Assembly (NCBI GenBank): GCA_019914995.1
Contig: CM034126.1
Location: forward strand, 11,971,001-12,035,000
Direction: 5' to 3'
Length of the DNA: 64,000 nucleotides
DNA from: Acanthochlamys bracteata
Taxonomy: Eukaryota > Streptophyta > Magnoliopsida > Pandanales > Velloziaceae
Part shown: positions 23,875-36,400 of the stretch, in pieces
How positions within the stretch are numbered: position 1 is the stretch's first letter
How the letters are laid out: each line of letters begins with the position of its first letter
Notes under the pieces: model-generated
Told to the model about the DNA's origin: nothing
Database searches by the model: none
What the model saw: only the letters and a program-made list of their open reading frames with translations
Translations under genes and position numbers: made by a program

Positions 23875-26800
23875 TCACCAGCCAGAAAAGTCTTTGAATA
23901 CTACATTCATCACTTCTATTTTTCTCTTCTTATTGGAATCATCCGGCCTTGCACCATTCCCTGATGCAGCGTCTGCACTTTTAGATTTCAGATACTTCCC
24001 TACACCTCCTCCTGCAGTGACAGGCCCGGAGATCCCTGTGCTTGGATTACTAAACCATGATCCAATCTTATCCTGAAAAGGTCAGAGAATTAGCCAATAG
24101 AAAAAGTATTACTTCTCACAGATACAGTAACATGCACTAGCAGACAAGATAATATGAAAATTACATTGTCATCATCAATTAGTTTCTTCTCTTCCTCCAC
24201 TTTCTCTTCCCCATCTGGTTCGGTGTATGGATTCACAAAGATGGTGACATTTAGTAGCTTTATCTCTTCCTGGACAACATCGAGAAGGAAAATTCTAACA
24301 ATATTAGAAGTCAAACAGCGTACAAAACTTGTATCAGACAAGTAAAAAGATAAATTAAAATCACAATCAACATGAAGACACAATTAAATATTACTATAAC
24401 AATAGGAAACAAAAAATGTGTTGGAAGAGATACGCTAAATTTTTTAATAGGTCACTTGTCTCAAACTGACTAGCACATACTCAAGAAGCAAGCTTGTTCA
24501 GGCTTGCAGGTTCTAACACACTAAGCCTCGCATGAAGAAAATTTTGGTAGAAACCCAAATTTTAGGTGCAAAATGAGTTTCCTGTTTATATCAGGGAAGC
24601 AAAAACATTTTGAAGTTGGAGACTTAAGCTAGCCACAAAGACAGTCTTACCCAATCATGTAAACACAAATCAACAACAATAGTTAGCATTGTGTTAAAAT
24701 CATGACGATTGGCATTTCTTGTCATTGCACGTAATTATTATTTAGTGGTTTCCTAGAAGGTTCATGCAACTATAGGAAAATGTATATTTAACTTTGAGAA
24801 AGGGACTTCATACACCTAGCAAAGATCATATCTGAATCTTGAAGTAGCAAACAATGTAAAAGGAAAGCAAGAGAATACTAACATCCTTATACTCACCAGA
24901 GGTCGGTCATCATCATCAACTGGAACCTTTTCCATAGCTGCCAGAGTGGTCATCCCACCAACAACCATACCGAATACTGTGTGCTTGAAATTCAGGTGGT
25001 TTGCGGACTTGTACAAAATGAAAAACTGTGAACCATTGGTATGCGGCCCGCTATTCGCCATACTAACAACACCCCTTCCAGAATGGAGCAATTTGGAATT
25101 AAATTCATCCTTGAAAGGCTTTCCCCAAATGGACTGGCCTCCTTTTCCTGTCCCAGTAGGGTCACCACCTTGTATCATGAAATTCCTGCACAAAAACAGA
25201 ACAGTTCATATCGAATACACCACAGAAAATAACATTTTGTAAAAGCAAACTACGCATTAGTAGATAAAAAAGAAAAACATACCGAATACTTCTATGAAAA
25301 GCAACTCCATTGTAATAACCCTGTTCACAGAGTGTGATAAAGTTCTCGCATGTGCGTGGAGTTATATCGCAATGTAGTTCCAGGTTTAAATCTCCATGCG
25401 TAGTATGCAATTGGACATACCCTTTTTTCTTGGGGTTCTTTTCAACTTTGACATATTCAAATTCATTCTTGGTCACTGGATCATAAGCTGTAGATGTGAA
25501 GGATCGAGAAGCTGCTCCAGTAGTAAAACGACTTTTTACCTGAAATAATCACATACGTTGTAAAAGTTTAGAACATTTTGTTATTAAATACAAGAAATTA
25601 TTGAATTAAGTAGTATCAACATCATCTTCAATAAAAATAAGTGTATAGAAGTGGCTGGGTAGGACAAGTTAACATACGAGTTTAGCGTTGACAGGTGTCC
25701 TTTCACCGGCCATATGTAGGGCAACACGAGCTGCAGTCTTGTCACTTGATGCTGCTTTAGCTGCTTCAGCACTCCTTCCATGAACTGAGGCAGATGCAAC
25801 ATCTACGATACTGAAAGATTGAGCTGGTTTTGAGTCCTCATTAGCACTTGAATTTGAGTCCTCCTTGATGCGTGATCTTGAAGACAGAATAGCAGCTAGT
25901 GCAGCTGCTCTTTCATTTTGTGCTTTGCTACCACCACCACCATGCAGTGCAGCCTGCTTGGCTTTCTCAGTTCCCAACTCCTGCAGCATTTGTTTAAGAT
26001 CACCTGATATATTGATATTGTAGTTTGGATCCTCATTCATTTTCCTCAATTCTGAATGCAAGGGAGCAAATGGAGGTCAGTAGTTGTCTGGTTTAGAAGG
26101 GGATACAAATATATCGCACTACAACGAAATTAAATCTAAACCTTCATCATCAAGTTTCAAATTGTTTTTCACATGATCAAAGTCTACTAGAACCTTGCTA
26201 TCAAGTGCATTCGGATTCTGCAATAAAAAAAAAGGGAATTAAAGATTTAGAAAAACCATTATATACAGGACATTAAACATGTTTCAACGCTTACTTGAAT
26301 CGTGATCAAATCTTCTTTGGTGAAGGGCTCATCAGTAAGAAGTTCCTTCCAATTCTTAGTCTTAAGGTTTAGTTCCTTAACAGCCTGCAGCATGCAACAA
26401 GGAAACTCAGGTGAGTTTCTATGTTTATTTGTTTATAACTTCAGAGGAGTTAATGTTGGAGATAGTATACCTCATAACAGAAAACATTGCCCGTAGTTTT
26501 CACAGCTACTATGTGCGTGTACTCTGTGAAGACTTTGTTTAAAACAGGACAGTGAAACTCACCTGCAGTAGCCAGTAAAGCAATTAAAGAAGCCTGAAGA
26601 AGCAGCAAATGTATATAGGACCTAATTTATGCTTATTGCGTCCAACTGAAAAGATCATACACATCATTTCATTTGCAATAAATAATGTTACTTAGATGCC
26701 ACATCTGCTATTATGCAGACTCACGATTCTATTACAACATGAAGTTCATGCAAGAAATCATAAAAGAAGTACTCATTTGTGGTTAGGAAAATAGGAGCTA

Positions 26801-27834
26801 CAAACTAACTTAGCTATAAATTAATGCTTCTGCCACGTTTCTTGTGAGAAAAAAAAACCAAAAAAAGGAAAGGCCAATCACCACATTTATCTCGAAATAC
26901 ACAGACACTAGCATAGTTACATAACCAATGGTGCTAAATTTGCAATTAGCCGAGCTTGCTCAAGGTTCTTCTTGACAGATTGGCTAATTGAAATACTTTC
27001 AATCTGTATAGAAATACAAAATTAATCCCTAAGTCACTTTGCACCTAATGAAAATGCTGTGACATGTTGCTGAAAATTAGTTAGGACAAAGAAGCAAAGC
27101 ATTATCCTTTCGCAACAACAACAATAATGAAAAAGCAGCAAAGAAGCTCCTTTTTCTTACAAGAGAGAAGAATATGTCAAGACACTTTCAACAGAACAGA
27201 AAACAAGTTTTAGCTAGAACCAACAAGATATTAATGCAAAACAAAACTGAAACGGAATCTACCATCAGAGTTCTTATGGAATGTGAGTGGAATCAAATCG
27301 TTCTGCCTGAGTTGAACGCCAGTCACAGGATGCTTCCCATACTTCCTGATGTAGGGCACTATGTTCCTGCACTCATATACCAATTGCTAAACCAACTAAA
27401 TTCTGTCAAACTATACCAAAACTATAACAGAAATCAAACAACTATGAAAGCAGCACAACTCTCACAATTACAAATTAAGGGGAAAAAACTTCTTTGTTTG
27501 ACAAATTGAAGCAATTAAAATACCTAAAAGTTTGCACAAGTACCTAAAAACAGTTACTCACATTAGATCAAACACGCTTCCATCAGCAGTACACACCGGG
27601 TCCTCAAAAGGAGTGAAAGTAAGTCTACAAACACAATCACATTCCAAAATCAGAAATTTATCACAAAATCTGAAGTCTAGCACACGAAATTTGAAGCAAT
27701 ACTTACGAGCAACAGTAGAAGGGAAGGCGTTTGAATGGAGTTGATCGATCTTTCTGTTTCGCGCCTCCCCACTCGGTTGCCCACTCCGTTTTCGTGATGA
27801 ACATTCGATCCTTGCTGTGCTGCTTCTTTCCCAT
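23875..27834 (-). CDS. CYP65: CYP65/PUB49: U-box plus cyclophilin-type peptidyl-prolyl isomerase (PPIL2 family)
   Basis: Eleven exons join in frame: 27707-27834, 27562-27624, 27263-27366, 26471-26562, 26295-26384, 26142-26217, 25678-26051, 25283-25539, 24897-25185, 24165-24269 and 23875-24072. They give 591 residues (Arabidopsis orthologue ~595). The start [20 protein letters not shown] is the family signature. A U-box region (residues ~38-110, with [18 protein letters not shown]) is followed by an Ala-rich linker and a cyclophilin domain (~346-500). That domain keeps the PPIase core: [25 protein letters not shown] and [15 protein letters not shown]. The human homologue PPIL2/CYC4 is spliceosome-associated with E3 activity, so a nuclear role in protein folding and ubiquitination is expected. 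The C-terminus is basic (SNKKRKIEV), a possible nuclear signal. The gene is divergent from RPN8, with 491 bp between start codons. Confidence 0.95.
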
Positions 27835-28325
27835 CTCTTCTTTGCTAGGGTTTTTCGCTCGCTACTGCCACAGTTGATTGAATGCAGTAGAGAAATTGAA
27901 TGGTCGAAGAACTTCACGTTTCTCGTTCTAAGAATTTTCTCTTCTTCTTTCGAGCGTTTATGCCGCGACGATGCACCGACGAGAGACATTTAAATGACGA
28001 TTTTATTAGACCGACTTGAAAGGCCGACGAAATTCATAAATTCATCCTATAAAAAAGCCCAGCCCATATAATTGGCCTACAACTAAACCCAAGTACACTA
28101 TGTGCCGACAGATAAAATTGATTTTCTTTTTTATTTCCTAAAGCCGGTGAACTGAAACGGACCGAGTTTAAAGAGCCTCTCGAATCAATCTCCGGCGATC
28201 TCTCTAATTAATTGAGCTGTTGATTGTTGATTCTGAAGAAGAATAAGAATACGACAAGAAGGCTTCTTTCAAGCGGAAGACCGTTGATTGGTGTTTGGAT
28301 TAGGATTGGTTTGGTTGATTGATCT
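27835..28325. promoter_or_regulatory. Divergent CYP65-RPN8 promoter with overlapping site II (TGGGCY) elements
   Basis: Only 491 bp separate two outward-facing start codons. Two overlapping AGCCCA hexamers (TGGGCT on the other strand) lie at 28056-28061 and 28061-28066, near the middle, and a GGCC-containing ATTGGCC string follows at 28070-28076. TGGGCY 'site II' elements are known TCP-factor sites in promoters of proteasome, ribosomal and mitochondrial genes, which fits RPN8. Shared control of both genes is inference. Confidence 0.55.
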
Positions 28326-31300
28326 ATGGACGTGATAAAGAGTCAGCAGATCTCGTGGCGGCCGGTTGACAAGGTCGTGGTGCACCCGCTGGTGCTTCTC
28401 AGCATCGTAGATCACTACAACCGTGTTGCCCGTGACACGCACAAGCGAGTTGTAGGCGTTCTCCTTGGCAGCGCCTTCAAAGGCACCGTCGATGTTACCA
28501 ACAGCTACGCCGGTCCGTTTTCTCTTTAAAATTTGGTTTTATAGATAAACTTAGTGTTTTTTAGGGATTTTGTAGATCTAATTTTTGGAGGTTCTGTTGC
28601 TTTGTTGGGATTGTGGTTCATAGTTAGGGATTTGTGGTTTTAAATGGGGTAAAGTTTTTGCCACTTGTTCTCTTAAATCCTCGTTTTGAGCTGACTCTTT
28701 TAAGCAAAGATTTCGGAGTTGATCTTTATGGTTTGTTAATTTGGCACTTTCTGGTATTTAATTGTGGATTTTGGTTATTTTGCCTTGGTCCATATGTGTA
28801 GTAAAATCTGGCGCTTCATTTGCTCCTGTTATCCAACATGCAAAAGGTAGATTCCTGGCTCAATGGTGGTTTGTCCTTTTTTTTTAAAATATATAAACCC
28901 TGAGAATGCTTTGAATATTAGTAAATATGAGCAGCTTGATAGTGTATGAAGCTCAAACAGTAAGACTTTGTGGCCTTGTTTTAGGAGCTAACTAGTAATA
29001 GGTAGTCCCTCTGTTTATGTAAACCTTTTGGCATATGAATGGTTTCGAACTTGTCTAGTGATGCAATCAGTTAATCTGTGATTTACTAATCTATAACATC
29101 ACTGCATTGATTTAGCTTCATGAGGAACACTATATACATGCTAGAGAATAGGTAAACTGCACTATAACAACAGGGATTAATCTTTTTCACATTTCAGTCT
29201 ATAGAGTTCAGCGAATCATCCTGCAACCTATTATCTTTGATTTCATACATAGAATAGCTTCTCTAGTGGTATACATTGCTAGAGTACTGTAAACTGCTCC
29301 TTATAGATATACAAGGATCAAATCTTTTCATATTTCCATAGAGTTCGGCAGATCATCCGCATAGATAATTTATAACATCAGTACGTAGAGCAGCTTCATG
29401 AGGAACATGCTAGAGAACTGTTACCCCACACTACATATATACAATGATTAATTCTTATTCATATTTTTAAGTCTTTAAAGTTTCGCAATCATTCTGCAAT
29501 ATATGATCTATAATGTCGGTACGCATATAGATTCATGAGGAACATGGTTTACATACTTGAGAGCTAGTAAACTGGTCTATATAGATGATACACGAATTTA
29601 TATTTTTAACGCTCCAGTGTTTAATGCTTGCTATCATCCTGCGATGTAGCCTTTGTCCATCGAATTACACCCTGTGTTTTTTGCATATCCTACTTTTTTT
29701 TCATTCATCATTTTCAAGTTGTACAACATGTAATGTTCACATATTTAGATTTTATATGTGCTCGTAATTTTTGTCATAGTTCATGTAATGGTTTGTAGAA
29801 GCGCTGCCTCCTTTGGATTTCTTTGTTTCTTCTGCTTAGCAGATGGAGTTGTTATTCACTAATACAGTGCTTGTCATGATCATGCAGTCCCTTTTGAGGA
29901 AGATGAGAAGGACCCAAGCATCTGGTTTCTCGACCATAACTATCATGAATCCATGTTCTCTATGTTCAAGAGGATCAATGGTATTCTAAGATATCTTTTC
30001 TTGTTGTAGCTCTCACGTATTGTTTTGAGCTGTTCTGACTTTTTCTGCCCATTCTGATATATATATATATATATTGGTTTCTCTCTTCAGCAAAGGAGCA
30101 TGTTGTTGGTTGGTATAGCACTGGCCCAAAACTTCGAGAAAATGATTTGGATATCCATGCACTGTTCCACGAGTAAGATTAATTTCCTATTGTCCTATTT
30201 TTAAGGATTTCAAGATAAGTTATAAGCAATCCTGGTTCTCTTTCTAAGAAATTACTTCATGAAATCTAGCTTGCTTGCCTTTCTAGGGTCGACTTTTAAT
30301 ATTGTGATCTCTCTTTGTGGTGTGGGAGTATCTATGTTTCAGTTTATCTGTTAGATCTCCTCGAAGTTCTTTCTGCTCTTTAGTGTCCTTATTTTACCCT
30401 TTTGTGACAGTGTTATGTCTTCTTATCTTATGTATGTAGTGGTAGATTGCAGTTCATGCTTCCAGGATCTTAGCACTCAATTTTTTGTGGATACATTTTC
30501 TAGAGAACATGCATATGTTTGATAAGGATATGTTGCTTGTATTGTCATCATAGATCAGAGGTTTTAGTACAACACTAGAATTCGAAATAGTGCAGGTCAT
30601 AAATTGAGGATTACAACTCAGTAGTTTATATCACTTGGATAACATGTTTTGCTGAAAATATTTAGTGCTTCATTTTGATTATGATAAATTTAGAACGAGT
30701 ACAAGCGCATAGACAATCTTCACTTCTTGCACATTTCTAGTTTGTTAATGTTATATTGGCATGTCATCAAGTATTTTCCATGACTATCAGAGTATGCATC
30801 CAGACTTCTGTTTTTGCATTTATGTTACAGCTATGTTCCTAATCCTGTCTTGGTCATAATTGATGTGCAACCCAAAGAGTTGGGAATTCCTACCAAAGCC
30901 TACTATTCAGTGGAAGAAGTTAAAGAGGTAAGTACAAGGTTTTGAATCATGCTTATTGCAGTACACTCATTCTTCTCCCATCTTTGATACATTTGCATGT
31001 TTTGTGATTGTGGTCACAGAATGCCACTCAGAAAAGTCAAAAGGTTTTTGTTCATGTGCCTTCAGAAATCGCTGCTCACGAGGTTGAAGAAATAGGTAGG
31101 CCTTCTATCATACAATGCCTTCTATAACACCTAGGAGCTAGTTGCTGGTTCATCTTCGATGTTAATGACCTTTAGCCCTCATCTCGTAGTTTCTTTTATC
31201 TATTTGCAGGAGTTGAGCATTTGTTGAGGGATGTCAAAGATACAACTATAAGCACCCTTGCAACAGAGGTTATGGTTTGGGAATTACTGTTTAGCTTCAT

Positions 31301-32725
31301 CGTATAGTTTCATGATGTTTGTTTAATGCAAACGACCATTTTATAGGTCAGCAGCAAACTTACTGCCTTGAAAGGGCTGGATGCTAGGCTCCGTGAGATA
31401 CGTGGTTATCTAGATCTTGTGGTTGATGGGAAGCTGCCGCTGAATCATGAAATTCTGTACCATTTGCAGGTATACCTTATTTTGGAACTAATTTGTTGGT
31501 CTTATGCATGTAACAGAACATAACTCTAGATAAGTATGTATGAAACTAGTTCATAAATTAACATGTTTGAAAAGTATGTGTACTAAGTAGCGCAGGTAGT
31601 AAAATTTTTAACCCTAGACAAGGGAATTCCGCTCATACTGCTATTTCTAATCCTAATTCTTTAATGTCACTCTATGATGAGTAGAATAACCTTTTCTACG
31701 TGATCGGAGATGTTTCTTTAAGTAATTTAGTAAGCATTTGGTGGTTCTTTTTGGTAATACTTTATCATAAGTCTTATACCATTTTAATTACTGTGGCATA
31801 TTTTAAGTGAATGTTCTGCAAAAAGTTTCCCACTGATAACTCACCTATTAAATATTTTGAGAAGACTCGACTTGTAATTCTCTATTGGTGTGCATCACAT
31901 GTGTTGTACTTCATCATATTGAGGTTTGGGTAATTTCCGTTAGCATTGCATCCGTGTTACTTGTTTCTATCATAGTGTGCATATTTTGTTAAGTTATTCC
32001 TCATTTTGTTTTTGGTGGTTCCCTTTTTTAACACGGTACCTTACTAGTAAGATGACTGTTTTTAAGATCTTTTCATAAAAATTCATATTCCTAAATGCCT
32101 CCAAACATCTCTTGTAATTCTACCTGCAGGATGTGTTCAATCTACTTCCAAATCTGAATGTCAATGAATTGATAAAGGCTTTTTCAGGTTAGCTATGAAC
32201 CTCTTTGTGCAGAATACCGACATAGTTATTGAGTTTGGCTTTTCTTGCATTGTCTTGTCTAACCGTGTGCTTCTGCAGTGAAAACAAATGACATGATGCT
32301 GGTCATTTACCTATCGTCCCTTATCCGGAGTGTCATCGCACTTCACAACTTGATAAACAACAAAGTATGTCCTTACTCATGCATTTCTTTAGTGTCTTGT
32401 TTTGATTCTCTTATGCTGGAGGATTAGCGAGGAGATGATATCCCATTTGGATGATGTGCACGTTGAAGCTTAATTTTGTGGTTATCTTGGTGTTCGAGCT
32501 CTCATGCTTATATGAGAGTGTTTGCTCATGGTCTTTGCCATGGTTTGAAATGTCCAGTTTGTTTTTCGACTTGTTATGCATAAGACATTATTTCTATGAT
32601 AGATGCTATTTCCAACTATAAAGATTTGATTCAATCTTTGAAAATTTAATCAGATGCTGAATAAGGAACATGAGATAGCTGAAGATGCCAAGCCAATAGC
32701 CATTGCAACTGCAGCTGGGAGCTAG
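28326..32725 (+). CDS. RPN8: 26S proteasome regulatory subunit RPN8 (PSMD7), MPN domain without metal site
   Basis: Ten exons, 28326-28512, 29888-29980, 30091-30172, 30831-30927, 31020-31095, 31210-31268, 31347-31469, 32130-32187, 32279-32364 and 32654-32725, join to 310 residues (Arabidopsis RPN8A 308). The MPN domain (~14-145) contains [19 protein letters not shown] and VVGWYSTGP. It lacks the His-x-His metal ligands of the JAMM peptidase RPN11, as expected for RPN8, which pairs with RPN11 in the proteasome lid as a structural partner. The C-terminal half ([20 protein letters not shown], then [20 protein letters not shown]) forms the helices that bundle with other lid subunits. The protein ends IATAAGS. 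Intron 1 is 1.4 kb and contains a degenerate four-copy tandem repeat. The gene is intact, convergent with MSL and divergent from CYP65. Confidence 0.96.
29091..29650. repeat. Four-copy degenerate ~140-bp tandem repeat in RPN8 intron 1
   Basis: Units start near 29091, 29234, 29370 and 29508, so periods are about 136-143 bp. Each repeats the same ordered landmarks: (C/T)TATAA(C/T)(A/G)TC or its variant, then CTTCATGAGGAACA-like, GCTAGAGAA-like, a TAAACTG box, a TATA(C/G)A-rich stretch, TTTTTCATATTT-like and finally a box like GCAATCATCCTGCAAT. Divergence between units is substantial. The array lies wholly within the intron. Confidence 0.85.
30057..30074. repeat. (AT)n microsatellite in RPN8 intron 2
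   Basis: A run of about nine AT dinucleotides lies just upstream of the exon 3 polypyrimidine tract and acceptor at 30090. Confidence 0.9.
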
Positions 32726-33495
32726 AATGAATGAAATATCGTGCTTGTATCATGCAGCTGGGGCTTACAAATTACAGAAAATTGCACTTGCACCATGCCC
32801 CTAATCTAAGTTCACAATCCTCACAATGATGGAGCACTTTGCGCTCAGGGGACAAGCGCAAGATTTGTTGGAAGAGCCGTTGAATTTACCCGTTATACAA
32901 AATGGGATATCTTGTATGCATTCACTTTGAAGATCACTTTTATGCGATTGTTTCTCGTATTGTGTGATCAGCTACTCTTGTCAAGTTTTTTTCCCTGCGG
33001 TTGTTTTGTTAGAAGTGAATTACCTCCTCGGTTTACATTTATGGAAACGGAAGGAAAATGATTTAGTATTTGTTGGAATGGAGGAGACCTGTGCAACTTT
33101 ATCAGTAAGGTTCGTGCAAACGTAGCACATGTACCAACTTGCTGTCAGAAATGATCGAATTTGTGATACCATTGATCTGGTTTATGCGAGAAAATGTACG
33201 CGAGCTATTGTCAGATGGATTTTTACTTGCAAGAATCACATTTCAACTTGCATCTTAGGAGTTTACATGGAAAATGAATGAATGCTGCATAATAATTTGC
33301 TACACATAATTAAACTTGAACGTTGTAAGTTGCTTATACCGCCTTTGGGATTAACAAATGACTCGTACTTTTGCTGATAACAGAAATTTACATGATCCTT
33401 GAACTATCAAGGCCACAGGTGCATTTACAGGAGATAGGTATACGGTTGCACCATTGTGAGAAAACGATTATGCAGAACTTAAGTGCTGACTTTTG
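32726..33495. other. Convergent 3' UTRs of RPN8 and MSL2/3
   Basis: The spacer of 770 bp lies between two stop codons facing each other. It must hold both 3' UTRs and poly(A) sites. I see no additional gene and no strong repeat. Confidence 0.5.
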
Positions 33496-36400
33496 TTACA
33501 TAACATGATCCCTGTGCTCTCCCGTTGAAGCATCAGGTGTGCTTTCTTTCTTGCTCTTTGAGGAATGCATGCTGTTACCATTACGAGCTGCAGACATGCG
33601 ACTTGCTTCTAAAGGAGTGCTCACAGGGCCTGAATCTTCTTCAAAGGAGAGTGTCCTTCTCGAACCTTCAAGAGCTACTTCAAGCACAATGTTGTCTTGA
33701 AATGATGTCCGAGCCTTAGTAGTAGATGGAGGAACACTGTCATTCTGGTCACCAACGGACTCAGTCACAGGAGGCTTCTCATTGCTTGCCTTAGGATCTA
33801 GTTGTGATTTTGGGGGATCATTAGGTGGGGTTGCCTGCGCTTCTACCTTGCCATTCCTAGGCCTCATATCTCCTGAATTTACCTTGCAGGGCTGCTGCTT
33901 TTCTGAGTCCTGCATTGGGACTTCAATTGCAGGATCTTCACTTGCACGTGGAGCTGTTCGAGATTTGGCTTTTTCCTCGCCGTTGATTCTTGGTGAGGGT
34001 TCAATTAGAAGATAAGGTCGATCATCAGTTGTTCCTGCACTTGTAAATATGGTCTCTGCAAAAGGGATGTTCTCCATATATGCATCACTATACAACTTCT
34101 GAACTGTACGAATAGGAGTAGCAAGCCTAGCTCGATGATGGCTAATGACTCTGAGGAGATCTAGCAAGATAGCTTCCTGTTCTTTGAACACCCACAAACA
34201 CACACAAAAAAAAAAGCAAATGAACTCAGAGTGAAACAAAACAGCACAGTAGCTACTCTTAGATGCATAATTTGAAAGTTTGAACAACTATGTTAACTCC
34301 AAACATAAACATCCAAATCCAAGGATAGCATCCCAAACTAAGGCAGGATAATAACAGTCTGTATAGAAAGAAATACAACCATAATCATGGCCAAGTTTTG
34401 ATGTGTTATGCAAGGGTCTATTGTCCTGTGTCAATACCTGATAATTTATCTTATTATAAGTTAACATCTAAAAGCTTTTGTTCAAGAAGTTAAGCTTGTG
34501 GACTTGATGTTAGCCTTATTCTGAGATCAACTTGTGAGAGATCACTTCAGCATCATATTCTAGAAGATAATAAGTGTTCAGAATTCACCTTTATGCTTAA
34601 TGCAGGGATGCCGCAGTTGTAGACAAACTACATCAATGCAGGACAGGTAACTAAGTCTGATGGCCCTCCCTGCTTCATCTATCTGGATACTTACTACTTA
34701 CTCGGACAACAAAATTTTCAATAGAGAGATTTCCTCCCTATTTTTAGTCATGTGTGTTAAACCTAAACGAGAAATAGCCTCCAACGAATCGACTAAAATG
34801 TAATTGAAGTGAGAATCAATCAGCAAAGCAAGAGCAAAACTACACGTTCATTGTTAATGTTAGCATACTTATAAGATCCAGAAGACTTTGACCAATATGC
34901 AACTGCTTCGTGATTGTAATTCCTGAGACCCTCTAACTTCTCAAATGTTAGGTTCATAATTGTTCATGCAATGCCAACATAGGACTCAATGTCAACATAA
35001 GCCTGCGTCGACTAATATGCATATATCATTCAACTGAGATGAGCCATGCTGTTCATGTTCAAATTCAAATTAGGAGCTCAGCAAATCACATAGGAAGGAG
35101 GAGAGCTTCTGATTACCTTGACACAAAGATACTCCTCAAAACGGGAGGTCTTAACAAAGCATGATATGAGAATCTGTTACAGAAAGCAATATAAATATGT
35201 ATCAAGGCAAGACATCTTGAAATTATATAATGGTTGACAATGTCACAGTAAAATCCTTCACAAAAATTAAATTCATTAATTATTAGCATAAGCAATACAG
35301 TGAAGAACCTTGCAGCATGAAACTTGTAGCAAATGTAGACTAGTTGTCTAGCAGTTGTAAAGATCAAATCAACACATCTATCAACTAATTCATGATATCA
35401 GTGATACTAGGCATCTACGGAAAGGCCTCATTTGTGTGAAAGCCTGGATGGAAAGAAACAAAAAGGTTTGGGTCTGAAGTAAAAGGTTGATTAAAATATT
35501 ATGTCATAAGGTGAACATCATTTATTAGATAAGTGAGCGCACAGTATATCATAATGTCACATGAGAAGGATTAGTATTATGTGAGACAATTGATAGATTA
35601 CCGAGAATAATAATGAAGCAGTAAGGGAAAAACCTTGGTACAGTACCTCTTAAAAGTTATAGCAAAGACTAAAAACAATAGCATATCAAGGAAATATAAG
35701 ATGTCATTACCCGAAGAGCTTGGTTCTCTGGATTAATATTATCCAAAAATACTCGGCGATGCAGCCTCTGTTGCTCAATTTGTGGGTTTTTTGATAATAC
35801 CTTCCGCATATCTGCCACAATATTCTGCCCGCCAATAAGAAACAATGCAACTTAACACTTACAGCGGAAGGGAACTGAAGTTATACATATAGTTAAAGCA
35901 CAAACATAAACGGGCTGCCTCTCCTCACATTGATCTTGTTAGCATCCAAGTGGCTGATGGCAAGGTGAGTCTTAATACGCCAATGTGTCTTCTGACTGAG
36001 ATTTCGAACGACACTGACGGTGAATTTGTGATTAGGAATGTGAATCGCCTCACGGTCGTCACCTCTTATAATAGTGGGGGACCACCAACCTACACGCTGA
36101 AGAGCACAAACCACAAAAGAATGTCCATTGAGCTATAAATATAGTATCTGCAAGCAATTGATGAGCTAAAGGTGCGGCGATTAAAAAAAAAGGAAGCAGG
36201 ACAACTTGAAAAAGGACAAATTTGTTGATGTGTTTGCAGAATTCCATGGTTCCATATCGGAAATCTTCAACTAGAGAAAGTTTGGAGTATTACAACTGAC
36301 CTCCACAGTACCAGAAACCTCATAGCCATCAATCTTAGTTTGAATCCACTCAGACGTAACAAATGGGCGTGTCGCATGAACAATTACGCCTGAGAGGAAG

